The notes under the pieces are model-generated. The model made no database searches, was not told the DNA's origin, and was given only the letters and a program-made list of their open reading frames with translations. Shown one piece after another: positions 43,861-52,877 of a stretch of DNA of 64,000 nt. The position numbers and the translations under genes are program-made. The DNA is from Lactococcus garvieae subsp. garvieae (lineage in GTDB: Bacteria; Bacillota; Bacilli; Lactobacillales; Streptococcaceae). Location of the stretch: NCBI RefSeq assembly GCF_029024465.1, contig NZ_CP118950.1, forward strand, positions 620,001 to 684,000. The letters run 5' to 3'. Every line of letters begins with the position of its first letter. The first letter of the stretch is position 1.

Positions 43861-45648
43861 TTACTTCACAGAATTCCACGCTACACCTTCATATTTCCAT
43901 TCTTTCGGTGCTTTTGTTAAAACACTCTTCTCATAAGAATCTGCTGTCATTAAGTGAGCACCAATACCTGCTTTAGGATTAAAGAGGCGATAAACTGGTT
44001 TTCCACCTGCTTTTGGTGTATAGAAAGCAACTCCTTCGCTCTTCCACCCTTTAGATGTCAAAACTTTAACCTCTTTTGAATCTGTCGTATTCAAATGTTC
44101 TCCTGATTTAGGATTATAAACACGATGGACAGTCACAGTCGTAGAGTCCGATTTTTTATACTCTTTAAAGTTTATACCTTCGCGAACCCAATCACTTGAA
44201 AGTTCTGGGAGATGTTTGTATTCATAAGCATCAGCTGTATAGAGATGTTCCATTGATTTTTTATTATAAAGACGATAAACATTTACCACTTCTTGTTTAG
44301 AAGGTGGAGTTGAATTTTCTTTATAAACATAAGTCACAGTTTGTGCTTTATCTGTAAATTTACCTGAAGCCGCCCCTTTAATTTCTTTAAAGGTGTAGTT
44401 CTTAATATCTTTTTTAGATGAGCTATAAGATTCACCTACATTGCCTTTTAAAATAACATCATCTGAAATTGATTTTCCTGATTCATCTTGATAATGTACG
44501 GTTACATCTCCTCCAGCAACTGGGGCTTTCGTATAAACATAAGTGACTGTTTGTGCTTGGTCTGACAGAGTCCCTTTTCCATTAGCTGGGAGCTTGCTTT
44601 CGTCTAAAGTGTAACCTGGAATTTTTAGCTTATAAGCATTTGTTGTGGCATCATAGGGATCTCCTATATTACCGCTGATAGTTTGAGAGGAAACACTGGG
44701 AAGCTTTCTACCATTTTCATCAACATATTCTACTGTAACATCTTGAGCAGGACGTTTTATTGGCTGCCAAACATATGTATCAGGAGTATTTGTGGTACTT
44801 CTATTAATTAATTCCGAGCTATCTCCCACCCAGTTACCATTTGGTAAATCTTTAGTTCCTGTACCCAAGGTTTGCCACTTCCCTGTATAATTGCTATCTG
44901 CAATAGGATTGTTCAGTCCTAAAAATAAAGGGATTAACCTAGTCTTACTTCCTAAAGTCAGACTGTGGAGAGGTGCTCCATAAAACATTCCTGACATGTC
45001 AGTGACATTTGAAGTATCAAATGAAGATAAATCTAAACTTGTTAAAGAACTCATGATATAAAACATAGAATTCATATTTGTGACATTTGAAGTATCAAAT
45101 GAAGATAAATCTAAATTTGTTAAAGAACTCATACGACTAAACATAGCATTCATATTTGTGACATTTGAAGTATCAAATGAAGATAAATCTAAACTTGTTA
45201 AAGAACTCATGCTGTCAAACATTCCTGACATGTCAGTGACATTTGAAGTATCAAATGAACTTAGATTTGAAATGGATTTAACATTTGATAAGTTTGAGAA
45301 AAGCCCATATGAATCTGTTGCTCCAGTTACTTTTCCCTCAAAAACTATTTCATTAATTTGTTTTTGATGGTCGTTCCAAGGAGAGGATACTTTATCTGTT
45401 GTGTTACTAAATTGTCCAGTTCCAATATGTAACACACCTGACGAATCAATTCTCCATGGTGCTGTCCCAAACACTCCTGATGCGATGTCACTTGAACTCG
45501 CCTGGACTTCAACATTTTCTGGTGAAGCCTCTGTGGTTACTGCTTGTGTTTCTGCGACTTTTGGGGCTTCAGCAATAACTTGTAATGTGGGTGAGATAGC
45601 TCCCAATACTATCGTGCTTAAAGCGATTGTATAGGTCATTTTTTTCAT
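43861..45648 (-). CDS. Secreted surface protein with BspA-like repeats, MucBP domains and C-terminal repeat domain
   Basis: A 595-residue exported protein. Signal peptide residues 1-28; from about 95 to 230 four 26-residue BspA-type repeats (LTSLDLSSFDTSNVTDMSGM); two MucBP-like domains at about 300-440 (VTVEYVDENGRKLPS, VTVHYQDESGKSISDD); and three C-terminal repeats of the YRLYNPKSGEHLxTxD type (about 450-595). There is no LPXTG motif, so the C-terminal repeats may hold it in the wall. Divergent from another surface gene, with which it shares an inverted-repeat upstream element. An adhesive role is inferred. Confidence 0.87.
   Translation of the reverse strand: MKKMTYTIALSTIVLGAISPTLQVIAEAPKVAETQAVTTEASPENVEVQASSSDIASGVFGTAPWRIDSSGVLHIGTGQFSNTTDKVSSPWNDHQKQINEIVFEGKVTGATDSYGLFSNLSNVKSISNLSSFDTSNVTDMSGMFDSMSSLTSLDLSSFDTSNVTNMNAMFSRMSSLTNLDLSSFDTSNVTNMNSMFYIMSSLTSLDLSSFDTSNVTDMSGMFYGAPLHSLTLGSKTRLIPLFLGLNNPIADSNYTGKWQTLGTGTKDLPNGNWVGDSSELINRSTTNTPDTYVWQPIKRPAQDVTVEYVDENGRKLPSVSSQTISGNIGDPYDATTNAYKLKIPGYTLDESKLPANGKGTLSDQAQTVTYVYTKAPVAGGDVTVHYQDESGKSISDDVILKGNVGESYSSSKKDIKNYTFKEIKGAASGKFTDKAQTVTYVYKENSTPPSKQEVVNVYRLYNKKSMEHLYTADAYEYKHLPELSSDWVREGINFKEYKKSDSTTVTVHRVYNPKSGEHLNTTDSKEVKVLTSKGWKSEGVAFYTPKAGGKPVYRLFNPKAGIGAHLMTADSYEKSVLTKAPKEWKYEGVAWNSVK
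45002..45262 (-). repeat. 78-bp tandem repeat inside the surface-protein gene
   Basis: Units beginning GTGACATTTGAAGTATC start at 45002, 45080, 45158 and 45236, exactly 78 bases apart, each encoding one 26-residue BspA-like repeat. Near-identity between units suggests that copy number can change by slippage or recombination. Confidence 0.9.
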
Positions 45649-45675
45649 ATATTAATCCAATTTTCCTTAATATTT

Positions 45676-45885
45676 ATATTTCGTTTGAAAGAAAAAGTAG
45701 GGTTTACTTGAAAGAATGATACTATTTAACCCTGCTAATATGCCATTCTTATAAAAAATAAGAAATGAAAAAATGATACGGGTGCTCTTGAATATTTTTG
45801 AAAGTGTTGATATAATAGTAAGTACATCGTTTTCAGAAAAAAATAACTGTTAAATAAACCCTACTTTTTCTTGCAAACGAAATAT
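45676..45885. repeat. 34-bp inverted repeat in the shared upstream region of two surface genes
   Basis: 45676-45709 and 45852-45885 are inverted copies with two or three mismatches; core AAGAAAAAGTAGGGTTTA. Each copy ends about 17-27 bases before the start of its own gene, in the same relative orientation. TTGATATAATAG near 45808-45819 carries the -10 of the rightward gene, so at least that copy would be in the 5' leader. Confidence 0.8.
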
Positions 45886-45902
45886 GAAGATTGGAATGAA
45901 TT

Positions 45903-48077
45903 ATGAAAAAATTAACTTCAGTTCTTGCTTTAGGCACGGTATTATTAGGATTCCTTTCCCCTGCAATAGAAGGTATAGCTGAAACGACACACCTTTCAGA
46001 CACTACTAATGGTATTGAAATTGGACAATCATCTGAGGATTCAACACAAGTAGGCAACGAAATTGATAATAGCCCCACCCGTCCTATGCAAGATATTGAT
46101 GAAAATCAAAAAAAACAGTCATCTAATGTTGTTAGTGAAGATAATCTGGTTCTAACGAATCCAGTACATGATAATCAAAATGAGAAAACCAAAATTTTAA
46201 ATGAAAAAAGCTGGTTAGCTACTGAACTCGATGATAACCAAGCGTTTATTGATGCAACGGTTACTGCTGTCAATAAATCAGAAAGTGAAATACAAAAATC
46301 TGATTTAGAATTGATTAAGACATTGAATGTAACTGGTGCATCAAGTATTCCAGAAAAAATTTCTGATTACATTACTTTAGAGAACTTATATGTTGAAAAG
46401 GGAACCGTATCAAGTATTCCAGATGGTCTTTATTCACTCAATAAGACCCTTAAAAACTTGGGACTTCGAAATAATCATTTCATTGTATTACCAGAAAAGC
46501 TATTTGATGATTCTTTTTGGATTGGAAAAAGTAATGGTTTAACTTTACTATTAGATAATAATCAAATTGTTTCTGATGTTCCTAATAATACAGGTACTGC
46601 AGGTATGTTAGACTTTAACTCACGTAATAACATGTTGGAATATTTTAATAAAACAGATTATCATAATAATCCTCAAGGACAGCTTATGTATCAAGGAGGA
46701 ACCCCAACGATAAATGTTCCAGTTGGTTATGATTTTAACGCTAATACTCCAGATACTACGAATCTTTCTCTTTATGTGATTAATGCTGGCTATCAACCAT
46801 TATTTCCTGGACATGAATTTGTTTATTATGATGACGGAAGTAGTTCAGTAATACAAAACGGTGTTGCAACTCATTCTGGAAGTGGAAAAATATGGGTAAA
46901 AAGTAAATTTTCAACCTTAACCAACCCTTTTGCTAGAACACAAATCAAAGTAAATGTAGAGGCTCCTGCTGTAGCAGGAGATGTCACAGTAAAATATGAA
47001 GATGTAAATGGAATTTCTATTTCAGATGATGTTGTAAAATCAGGAAATATTGGTGAAGCCTACACAACAGAACAAAAAGATATCTCGGGCTATACTTTTA
47101 AAGAAGTCAAGGGCAACGTATCAGGTCAATTTACAGATCAACCGCAAACGGTGATTTATGTTTATGAACAAACTAAAGACCAATCCACAGTTATTGTACA
47201 TGACTCAGAACTCACAGTTGGTGATGCATGGAAATCAGAAGATAATTTTGACAGTGCCACAGATTATTATGGAAATACTGTTCCTTTTTCAGACATCACT
47301 GTTGACGGAAGTGTCGATACTTCTAAAGTAGGGACTTATAAAGTAACTTATTCAAGAATACTTCCTGCTTTCTTTTCTGCTGAAAATCAGGGAGAATATT
47401 CTGCTGTAGCCACAATTACTGTAAAAAATGCTCAACCTGTAAAAGGTGGGGATGTTACTGCAAAATATCTCGATACAAACGGAAATAAGATTTCAGATGA
47501 TGCTGTAAAAACTGGTAATGTCGGTGAGACCTACACTACTGAACAAAAATCTATTGATGGGTACACATTCCAAGAAGTTCAAGGCAATACGTCTGGTCAA
47601 TTTACGGATCAAGCTCAAACGGTAACCTATGTGTATACCAAGAATGAAATCCCCAATGCAACTGGAACAGTCCTTGCTAAATATGTGGATACAGATGGGA
47701 ATAAGATTTCAGAAGATATTGTGAAATCAGGAACTGTTGGGGAAGGCTATAGTACTGAAAAGAAAGTTATCAAGGGTTATACTTTCAAAGAGATTCAAGG
47801 CAAAGCGACTGGTCAATTTACAGATCAATCTCAAACTGTAACTTATGTTTATACTAAAGATAAAAATGATACAGTGAAGCCTGAGCCAAAACCAGAGAAT
47901 AAACCAGATTCCAAGGATAAAAATGATAATCAAGGAATAACATCTTCAACACAACATGGATTACCTGCAACAGGGGAAAATGAAAGAATGACGATGATGA
48001 GCATCATCTTAGGATTAGTTCTTGTAGCCTTGGGAGCAGTCGTTTCGATTTTCCGATTTAAGAAAGTAAATAAATAA
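45903..48077 (+). CDS. LPXTG-anchored surface protein with MucBP repeats
   Basis: A 724-residue wall-anchored protein. Signal peptide about 1-26; a leucine-rich region at about 125-220 (SIPDGLYSLNKTLKNLGLRN); MucBP-like domains at about 360-420, 510-575 and 585-645 (VTVKYEDVNGISISDD and similar); a bacterial Ig-like segment between the first two (VGTYKVTYS); sortase signal LPATG at about 687, hydrophobic segment and basic tail. The N-terminus resembles that of the divergent surface protein. Mucin or glycan binding is the usual role of the family. Confidence 0.88.
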   Translation: MKKLTSVLALGTVLLGFLSPAIEGIAETTHLSDTTNGIEIGQSSEDSTQVGNEIDNSPTRPMQDIDENQKKQSSNVVSEDNLVLTNPVHDNQNEKTKILNEKSWLATELDDNQAFIDATVTAVNKSESEIQKSDLELIKTLNVTGASSIPEKISDYITLENLYVEKGTVSSIPDGLYSLNKTLKNLGLRNNHFIVLPEKLFDDSFWIGKSNGLTLLLDNNQIVSDVPNNTGTAGMLDFNSRNNMLEYFNKTDYHNNPQGQLMYQGGTPTINVPVGYDFNANTPDTTNLSLYVINAGYQPLFPGHEFVYYDDGSSSVIQNGVATHSGSGKIWVKSKFSTLTNPFARTQIKVNVEAPAVAGDVTVKYEDVNGISISDDVVKSGNIGEAYTTEQKDISGYTFKEVKGNVSGQFTDQPQTVIYVYEQTKDQSTVIVHDSELTVGDAWKSEDNFDSATDYYGNTVPFSDITVDGSVDTSKVGTYKVTYSRILPAFFSAENQGEYSAVATITVKNAQPVKGGDVTAKYLDTNGNKISDDAVKTGNVGETYTTEQKSIDGYTFQEVQGNTSGQFTDQAQTVTYVYTKNEIPNATGTVLAKYVDTDGNKISEDIVKSGTVGEGYSTEKKVIKGYTFKEIQGKATGQFTDQSQTVTYVYTKDKNDTVKPEPKPENKPDSKDKNDNQGITSSTQHGLPATGENERMTMMSIILGLVLVALGAVVSIFRFKKVNK

Positions 48078-48083
48078 TACCAA

Positions 48084-48115
48084 AAAGAAGTTATGCGTTA
48101 TAACTTCTTTTTTTA
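48084..48115 (+). terminator. Terminator of the MucBP surface-protein gene
   Basis: AAAGAAGTTAT, loop GCGTT, ATAACTTCTTT with T run. Confidence 0.9.
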
Positions 48116-48374
48116 TCAAAAAATGAATAACTATATTAAAAGTCAAGAATAAGGTGTTTTGAAACTAAATGGTTTAATAAATAGTTGAAGGTATACAAAA
48201 AATCTTGCAAGAGTATAAGTTTAAAAAATTAATCTTTGTGGTGGGAGGGTAGATATATTTATATTAGTTTGTTCTCATCAAAGGTTTTATTAGTTTTGGG
48301 GAAATAGAAAATTAGATGATAACCTGTTTTTAAGCAAGACAGGACAGTGTATAAAGATAGTGGTTAACATTGAG

Positions 48375-48616
48375 TTAATAATTACTCAAACAGGCTTAAA
48401 AGCCAATGTGATAGGCTCTGTGAGGTGCTCTCACCGCATACCTTTAGACACTATTATACAGTCAAAAATGTTCAACTAGGACAAGATGTATTTACTATTA
48501 GTAAGTTATTAGGGCACAGTGATTTATCAATTACTCAAACATATATACAGTCTCTAACTAATGAACAATTAATTACTAAGGCTTTGAATTTTAGCCCACT
48601 GACAAATTTGAAGTGA
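48375..48616 (+). pseudogene. Remnant of a second tyrosine integrase
   Basis: The last 60 codons read LSPHTFRHYYTVKNVQLG ... LLGHSDLSITQTYIQSL, the catalytic His-x-x-Arg, His and Tyr end of a tyrosine recombinase. Just upstream, in another frame, TQTGLKAN recalls the TGLRINE box of the first catalytic Arg, with the intervening part deleted. It is close to but different from the intact integrase at 42022, so it is debris of an older element. Confidence 0.75.
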
Positions 48617-48730
48617 AGAATAAGTAATGAATTAATTTTATATTATTTTTTTATATATTGAGTGTGAGTATTAGACTGTAGAATACAATTTTTTGGCTAA
48701 AATAATTAAATATTTTGGAGAAAAACAAAA

Positions 48731-49611
48731 ATGGTTAATTTTTGTGAACAATTAGAAAATCATGGTATGATTAAGGTACATAAAACTAATCTCTTTACAA
48801 AGAGGATCATTCCTAAGATTGGAAAAAACTGAAAAATATTAAAGCAAAAAGTATTATATTCTCAGCAAGTTGATTTTTGTTAATTAGTACGCCTTATTTT
48901 GTGGATAGAGCAGGTACTATAGCAAATAATTCAACTTCATATGTGGGGACACCTGCTGATATTCCTGAAGATGCATCCCAAGTGATTTTAAATAAAGAAA
49001 ATCATATAGAATACACAATCAATAACGGAGGATAGATACAAGATTCAACTGGAGAAGATATTCAAGTCCCGGTAAATATATCGCCCAACATCGAATCTAA
49101 TAGTGATGGATCTATAGTTGGAGAAACTAAATATACAGCATATCTTGAAGATGCAGAGGTTGTAGCAGAAGTCCCAGAAAATCTACTTACAGTTGGTAGT
49201 AATATTTTAAGTAAAGGTTTTTTTGGAATTAATGCATTTGCACAAACAAGTAATACTGGTACATATACACATGATAAAGGAAATCATGTTAGTGTATCTA
49301 CAACGGTGAATTGGTCTTCAAGTGGAATAAATAAGAAAATTAACTATGTTACAGGCAATTATTGTATCTTTACTTCGGGATTTAAGGTGAAAAGTTCTAG
49401 TTTAAGAGTAGGAAAATCAAACTTAATTCAACAAAATATTTCAAAAGTTTGGAATCTTGGAGGAGCTCATAATTGGAGAGTCAACTGTAACTTTCCTTAT
49501 CGAAGTACTGCAGGGAACGGTGTAGCAGGTGGAGCCAATTATTCATTGACTATAACTAATGGAAGAACATCGTATAGTGTAACTCTTTATAATACAGTTT
49601 GGGGTGGATAA
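48731..49611 (+). pseudogene. Decayed secreted protein gene
   Basis: Good start (GGAG before ATG 48731; promoter TTGAGT 48658 and TAGAAT 48679-48684). The first 33 codons end in a stop. A shifted frame then continues with a basic stretch and signal-like segment (KSIIFSAS, stop at 48871-48873, FLLISTPYFV), a second stop at 49033-49035, and an open C-terminal part to 49611. One frameshift and two nonsense codons therefore separate an otherwise continuous protein of about 290 residues. The last 110 residues are rich in Ser, Thr, Asn, Gly and Trp with two Cys. The family is not recognised. Confidence 0.7.
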
Positions 49612-49612
49612 A

Positions 49613-49999
49613 ATGAAAAAAAATAAAATAATATTAGGTATATCTTTAGTAGGATTTATTGCTTCCATGTTCCTTCCATCCTTTCAAGGGATAGATATTA
49701 AGGTTTTTGATTATACAAAGATGAATTATTTTGAATTAGTTAAAGAAAAGTGGTGGATTTATGTACTGCTGTTGATTATCTTGGTATTAATAAGAACTTT
49801 ATCAATAGAAAAGTCTAAGATATTATCAAGTATCTTTGTCTCTGGTTTCATATTTTTTAAACTATCACTTTTGTCACTAGAAAACGGACATTTATTTATA
49901 AATGGCTACCCAGTTTTGTGGGGTTATGCAGTAGCTACTTTATTTGGATTATTAGTGTCATTTTCCTTATTAATAGATACTTATAAAGATCGTGGATAA
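49613..49999 (+). CDS. Four-segment membrane protein, partner of the decayed secreted protein
   Basis: A 128-residue integral membrane protein with segments at about 7-22, 45-62, 70-88 and 97-118. Its start codon is adjacent to the stop of the secreted-protein pseudogene, so both were one transcript. A small multi-pass protein behind a secreted one recalls immunity or export partners, but no homology supports this. No family recognised. Confidence 0.65.
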   Translation: MKKNKIILGISLVGFIASMFLPSFQGIDIKVFDYTKMNYFELVKEKWWIYVLLLIILVLIRTLSIEKSKILSSIFVSGFIFFKLSLLSLENGHLFINGYPVLWGYAVATLFGLLVSFSLLIDTYKDRG

Positions 50000-50044
50000 G
50001 TTGTAATAAACTAACTAGACAAAGAATTTTGTATATTCTAATTA

Positions 50045-50084
50045 CAAAAAAAGAATCATTAGTATCCCTGATGATTCTTTTTTA
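50045..50084 (+). terminator. Terminator after the membrane-protein gene
   Basis: AAAGAATCAT, loop, ATGATTCTTT followed by T. The following 150 bases to the phzF end contain nothing recognisable. Confidence 0.8.
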
Positions 50085-50232
50085 TAGAGAATCTCCCTAT
50101 AATTTGCGTCAGAACTCGTATTAAAGTAGAGGGTGATCAGATAAATTTTTGGGGGAGTACCAGTATTAAAATAATGGGATCTTATCTGGTAAACCTATGT
50201 TGGAAAAAATTATGACACTAGTATCCCCAGTT

Positions 50233-51087
50233 TTATGCCTCAATTTTTGTAATTAATTTAGTTTCACAATAATGGCCTCTGCCAGCCACATAGACTTTTA
50301 CAATTTCTTTCTTATTGTTAGTCTCTAATTTAACAAAAATTTCAGAAGGGGAGTTTAAAGAATACCCTTGTTCAAAGGTATATAATTCTTGTTCGAGATG
50401 GATTTTTTGATATAGGTAACATGCTAAGGCACAATTTGAAGTGCCTGTTGCTGCTTCTTCATCAATATCAAAACTAGGCGCAAAATTTCGGCAAATTATA
50501 CGGTTTTTATTGAAGGTATAAAGATGCATACCAACAACACCATACTCATCGCTAAGGTTTTGGATTTCAGAAAAGTCAGGTTGGAGATCATGTAGCATTT
50601 CTTCAGTTTTAATTGGAACTAATATGTCTTTTAAGCCTGTTGACACAATTTGAATAGGATAATCTGTTTCAATAAAAGTTGTATCAAAACAGTCACAGAA
50701 CTGCTCAATAGATAAAACATCATAAAATTTGGGATCTGTTTGTTCCATAAAAACCATGTCGTCTTTTAAAGTGATTGTTAAAATCCCACTATTAGTTTCA
50801 ATTGTGTAATTATCTTTGAAAAGTTTATTGAGATAATCAAGTATGATAAATGAAGCAATTGTAGCATGGCCACATAAATCAACTTCCTCTTTAGGCGTAA
50901 AATATTCAAATTTATAATCAGCTCTTGTAGATTTTGATATGAAGGCAGTCTCTGCAAAACCTAATTCTTTGGCAATAGACATTTTTGATAAAGAATTTAA
51001 TGGTTGCTCTAATAGTACAACTCCTGCCTTATTACCTCCTTTTTGATTTTTACTAAACGCACTAGCAACGTAAACTGTGATTGTCAT
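50233..51087 (-). CDS. PhzF-family isomerase/epimerase-like protein
   Basis: A 284-residue cytosolic protein with the diaminopimelate-epimerase fold. N-terminal VYVASAFSKNQKGGNKAGVVL and AKELGFAETAFISKS (about 30-50, holding the catalytic-type Glu), FTPKEEVDLCGHATIA near residue 65, and DEEAATGTSNCALACYL near 205 are the PhzF signatures. Members other than PhzF have no known substrate. RBS GGAAAA is weak. It follows the exporter gene in the same direction, 168 bases later. Confidence 0.88.
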   Translation of the reverse strand: MTITVYVASAFSKNQKGGNKAGVVLLEQPLNSLSKMSIAKELGFAETAFISKSTRADYKFEYFTPKEEVDLCGHATIASFIILDYLNKLFKDNYTIETNSGILTITLKDDMVFMEQTDPKFYDVLSIEQFCDCFDTTFIETDYPIQIVSTGLKDILVPIKTEEMLHDLQPDFSEIQNLSDEYGVVGMHLYTFNKNRIICRNFAPSFDIDEEAATGTSNCALACYLYQKIHLEQELYTFEQGYSLNSPSEIFVKLETNNKKEIVKVYVAGRGHYCETKLITKIEA

Positions 51088-51255
51088 AAGATTTTCCTTT
51101 TCTCAATTATATTCTTTCATTATACCTAGTCATTATCAAAGAGTAAAAAATAGTCACTTGCTTATTTAAAGGATATCTGTGAGGTATTATAAAAATCCTC
51201 CCCAAACGAGGAAGATTTGCGGCATTTTACTCATTGAATGAATATAAAATGATGA

Positions 51256-52461
51256 TTATTGATTGCTCTTAATTTTTAAAAAATTTACTAACACCAACAT
51301 CATAGCAAGGATAATAGTACAGAATAGGGGAAATACAATCAATGAACCTGTATGAATTATCCCGACTATAAATGTACAAATACTTACTATGAGATAATAC
51401 CCTAAACTTAAGAGTGCTCCTGATATTCCAGCTGTTTTTGGAAAGTTATCGAGTGCTAAACTTAGGCAATTAGGCAATGCCATCCCAATTCCTACCAATA
51501 AGAAAAATATGCCTAGTATATATAATATAAGTTCACTTATACTATTTAATTGCATCAATGGAGTTATTCCCCAAAATAATGTTGACACAAGGGATAAAAA
51601 TATCCCCTTTCTAATTATTAGTATAGCATTTGACTTTTCTAATAACCTGCTAGATTGCCAAGCTCCAATCATTGTGGATAAAGCGACAATACATCCCATA
51701 AATCCATATTGACTTTGCGTAAAATGAAAGTGATCAATAAAGATACCAGGAGCTTCAGAATAATATCCGAAGATCATACCATTTAATAATCCAATAAACA
51801 GGCAAAAAATGATAGTGTTGGAATCTAAGAGCATCTGTTTAGCTAAACTGAATACACTAAATAGGCTGGGATTTACCTGATTGTAATTGAGGGTTTCTGG
51901 TAAATTCTTCAAACTAAAATAAAACAGTAACATTCCCATGATTACTAGCACACAAAAGACAATCCGAAAGCCATAGAATTGGGTGATAATACCACCTATA
52001 AGGGGGCCGAGTGCAGGGGAGAAGGCCAAGACAGCCGATATTTTAGCAAACATATGATGCCGTTCTTTTCCTATATAGCTGTCTCTTAAAATGGTTTGAG
52101 TAGTAACTGATCCAGTGCTTGCACCAAACGCTTGTATAAATCTACCTACAAATAATAAGACTATATTATTTGATATCAGACAAATAATACTACCAATGAT
52201 GTATACTAATATCCCAAAATTCATTGCCTTTCGTCGACCAAAATAATCGGAACCAATTCCCCAAAATACTACTCCTAGAGCGAACGCTAGAAAATAGATG
52301 CTCAAAGTCATTTGAGCTATATTGAGACTTGTACTGAAAGCTTTAGCAATTTCAGTTAGAGATGGCGTATATATTGTTTCACTTAGCTGAGGAAAACCTA
52401 CTAGACATACAAGTAAAACTAAGTTTATATTATTATTTGTTTTTTTGGATGTTTTTTTCAT
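51256..52461 (-). CDS. MFS drug exporter, Bcr/CflA (DHA1) family
   Basis: A 401-residue transporter with 12 predicted membrane segments. Motif A between segments 2 and 3 reads GIGSDYFGRRKAM; GFPQLSETIYTPSLTEIAK precedes it, as in Bcr/CflA proteins, and RFIQAFGASTGSVTTQTILRD (in part) is the family's segment 4 region. Substrates of relatives are chloramphenicol, bicyclomycin and similar drugs. The first 15 bases of the gene pair with a sequence upstream, which would hide the start codon (see regulatory entry). Confidence 0.87.
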   Translation of the reverse strand: MKKTSKKTNNNINLVLLVCLVGFPQLSETIYTPSLTEIAKAFSTSLNIAQMTLSIYFLAFALGVVFWGIGSDYFGRRKAMNFGILVYIIGSIICLISNNIVLLFVGRFIQAFGASTGSVTTQTILRDSYIGKERHHMFAKISAVLAFSPALGPLIGGIITQFYGFRIVFCVLVIMGMLLFYFSLKNLPETLNYNQVNPSLFSVFSLAKQMLLDSNTIIFCLFIGLLNGMIFGYYSEAPGIFIDHFHFTQSQYGFMGCIVALSTMIGAWQSSRLLEKSNAILIIRKGIFLSLVSTLFWGITPLMQLNSISELILYILGIFFLLVGIGMALPNCLSLALDNFPKTAGISGALLSLGYYLIVSICTFIVGIIHTGSLIVFPLFCTIILAMMLVLVNFLKIKSNQ

Positions 52462-52580
52462 TATAATCTTTCTTAAATTATTTATTTTTTAACTGTGAAA
52501 AAAACATCCGTTGAAGGGAAATGGTGGGATCATAATTTTAATCCATAAATAAAAATTTATAATAACACCTCCTTTTCGAA
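52447..52580 (-). promoter_or_regulatory. Start-codon-sequestering hairpin and leader of the MFS gene
   Basis: In the mRNA GGATGTTTTTTTCA (from 52496-52509) is the exact complement of TGAAAAAAACATCC (from 52447-52460), which begins with the second base of the ATG. The loop of 35 bases holds the weak ribosome binding site. About 60 bases further upstream is a very strong AAAGGAGGTG (near 52567-52578) without a normal start codon at the right distance; an open frame of about 24 codons from ATT/ATA runs into the hairpin. This is the layout of translational attenuation in drug-resistance genes. Confidence 0.6.
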
Positions 52581-52592
52581 ATCTAAGAATTA

Positions 52593-52620
52593 ATTATAAC
52601 ATCAATTAAGGAAATATCAA
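52593..52620 (-). promoter_or_regulatory. Promoter of the MFS gene
   Basis: On the minus strand TTGATA (52615-52620), 16 bases, TATAAT (52593-52598). The transcript would have a leader of about 125 bases. Confidence 0.7.
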
Positions 52621-52877
52621 ATAATCTCTAGCTATTACTTATTATATATCTTAAATGAGATAATTTAAACAGAAGATCGAAATATACTTTTTATATGAAG
52701 TGATATGAATTATGGGGAATAGATACGCAAGGTATTATGTTTTGAATGTATAATTATATCTAGCTAGGAAGAAAGACGAAATTAAAGGGATATAAGGGCG
52801 GACGGTTTCATAAAGTAAACACACTGAAAAAATACAAAATTTTTATTTAAAATTATGTTATGAGAAGGAGGTGCTTT

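Noticed and set aside
45002-45262. Regularly spaced repeats that could suggest a CRISPR array
   Set aside because: The 78-bp units are contiguous, in frame and code for BspA-type protein repeats; no spacers and no cas genes are present.
45080-45367. Plus-strand ORFs opposite the surface-protein gene
   Set aside because: They are mirror frames of the coding repeats without ribosome binding sites or promoters.
48731-49999. Lactococcin 972-type bacteriocin operon
   Set aside because: The secreted remnant lacks the recognisable lactococcin 972 pattern and no ABC transporter genes follow.
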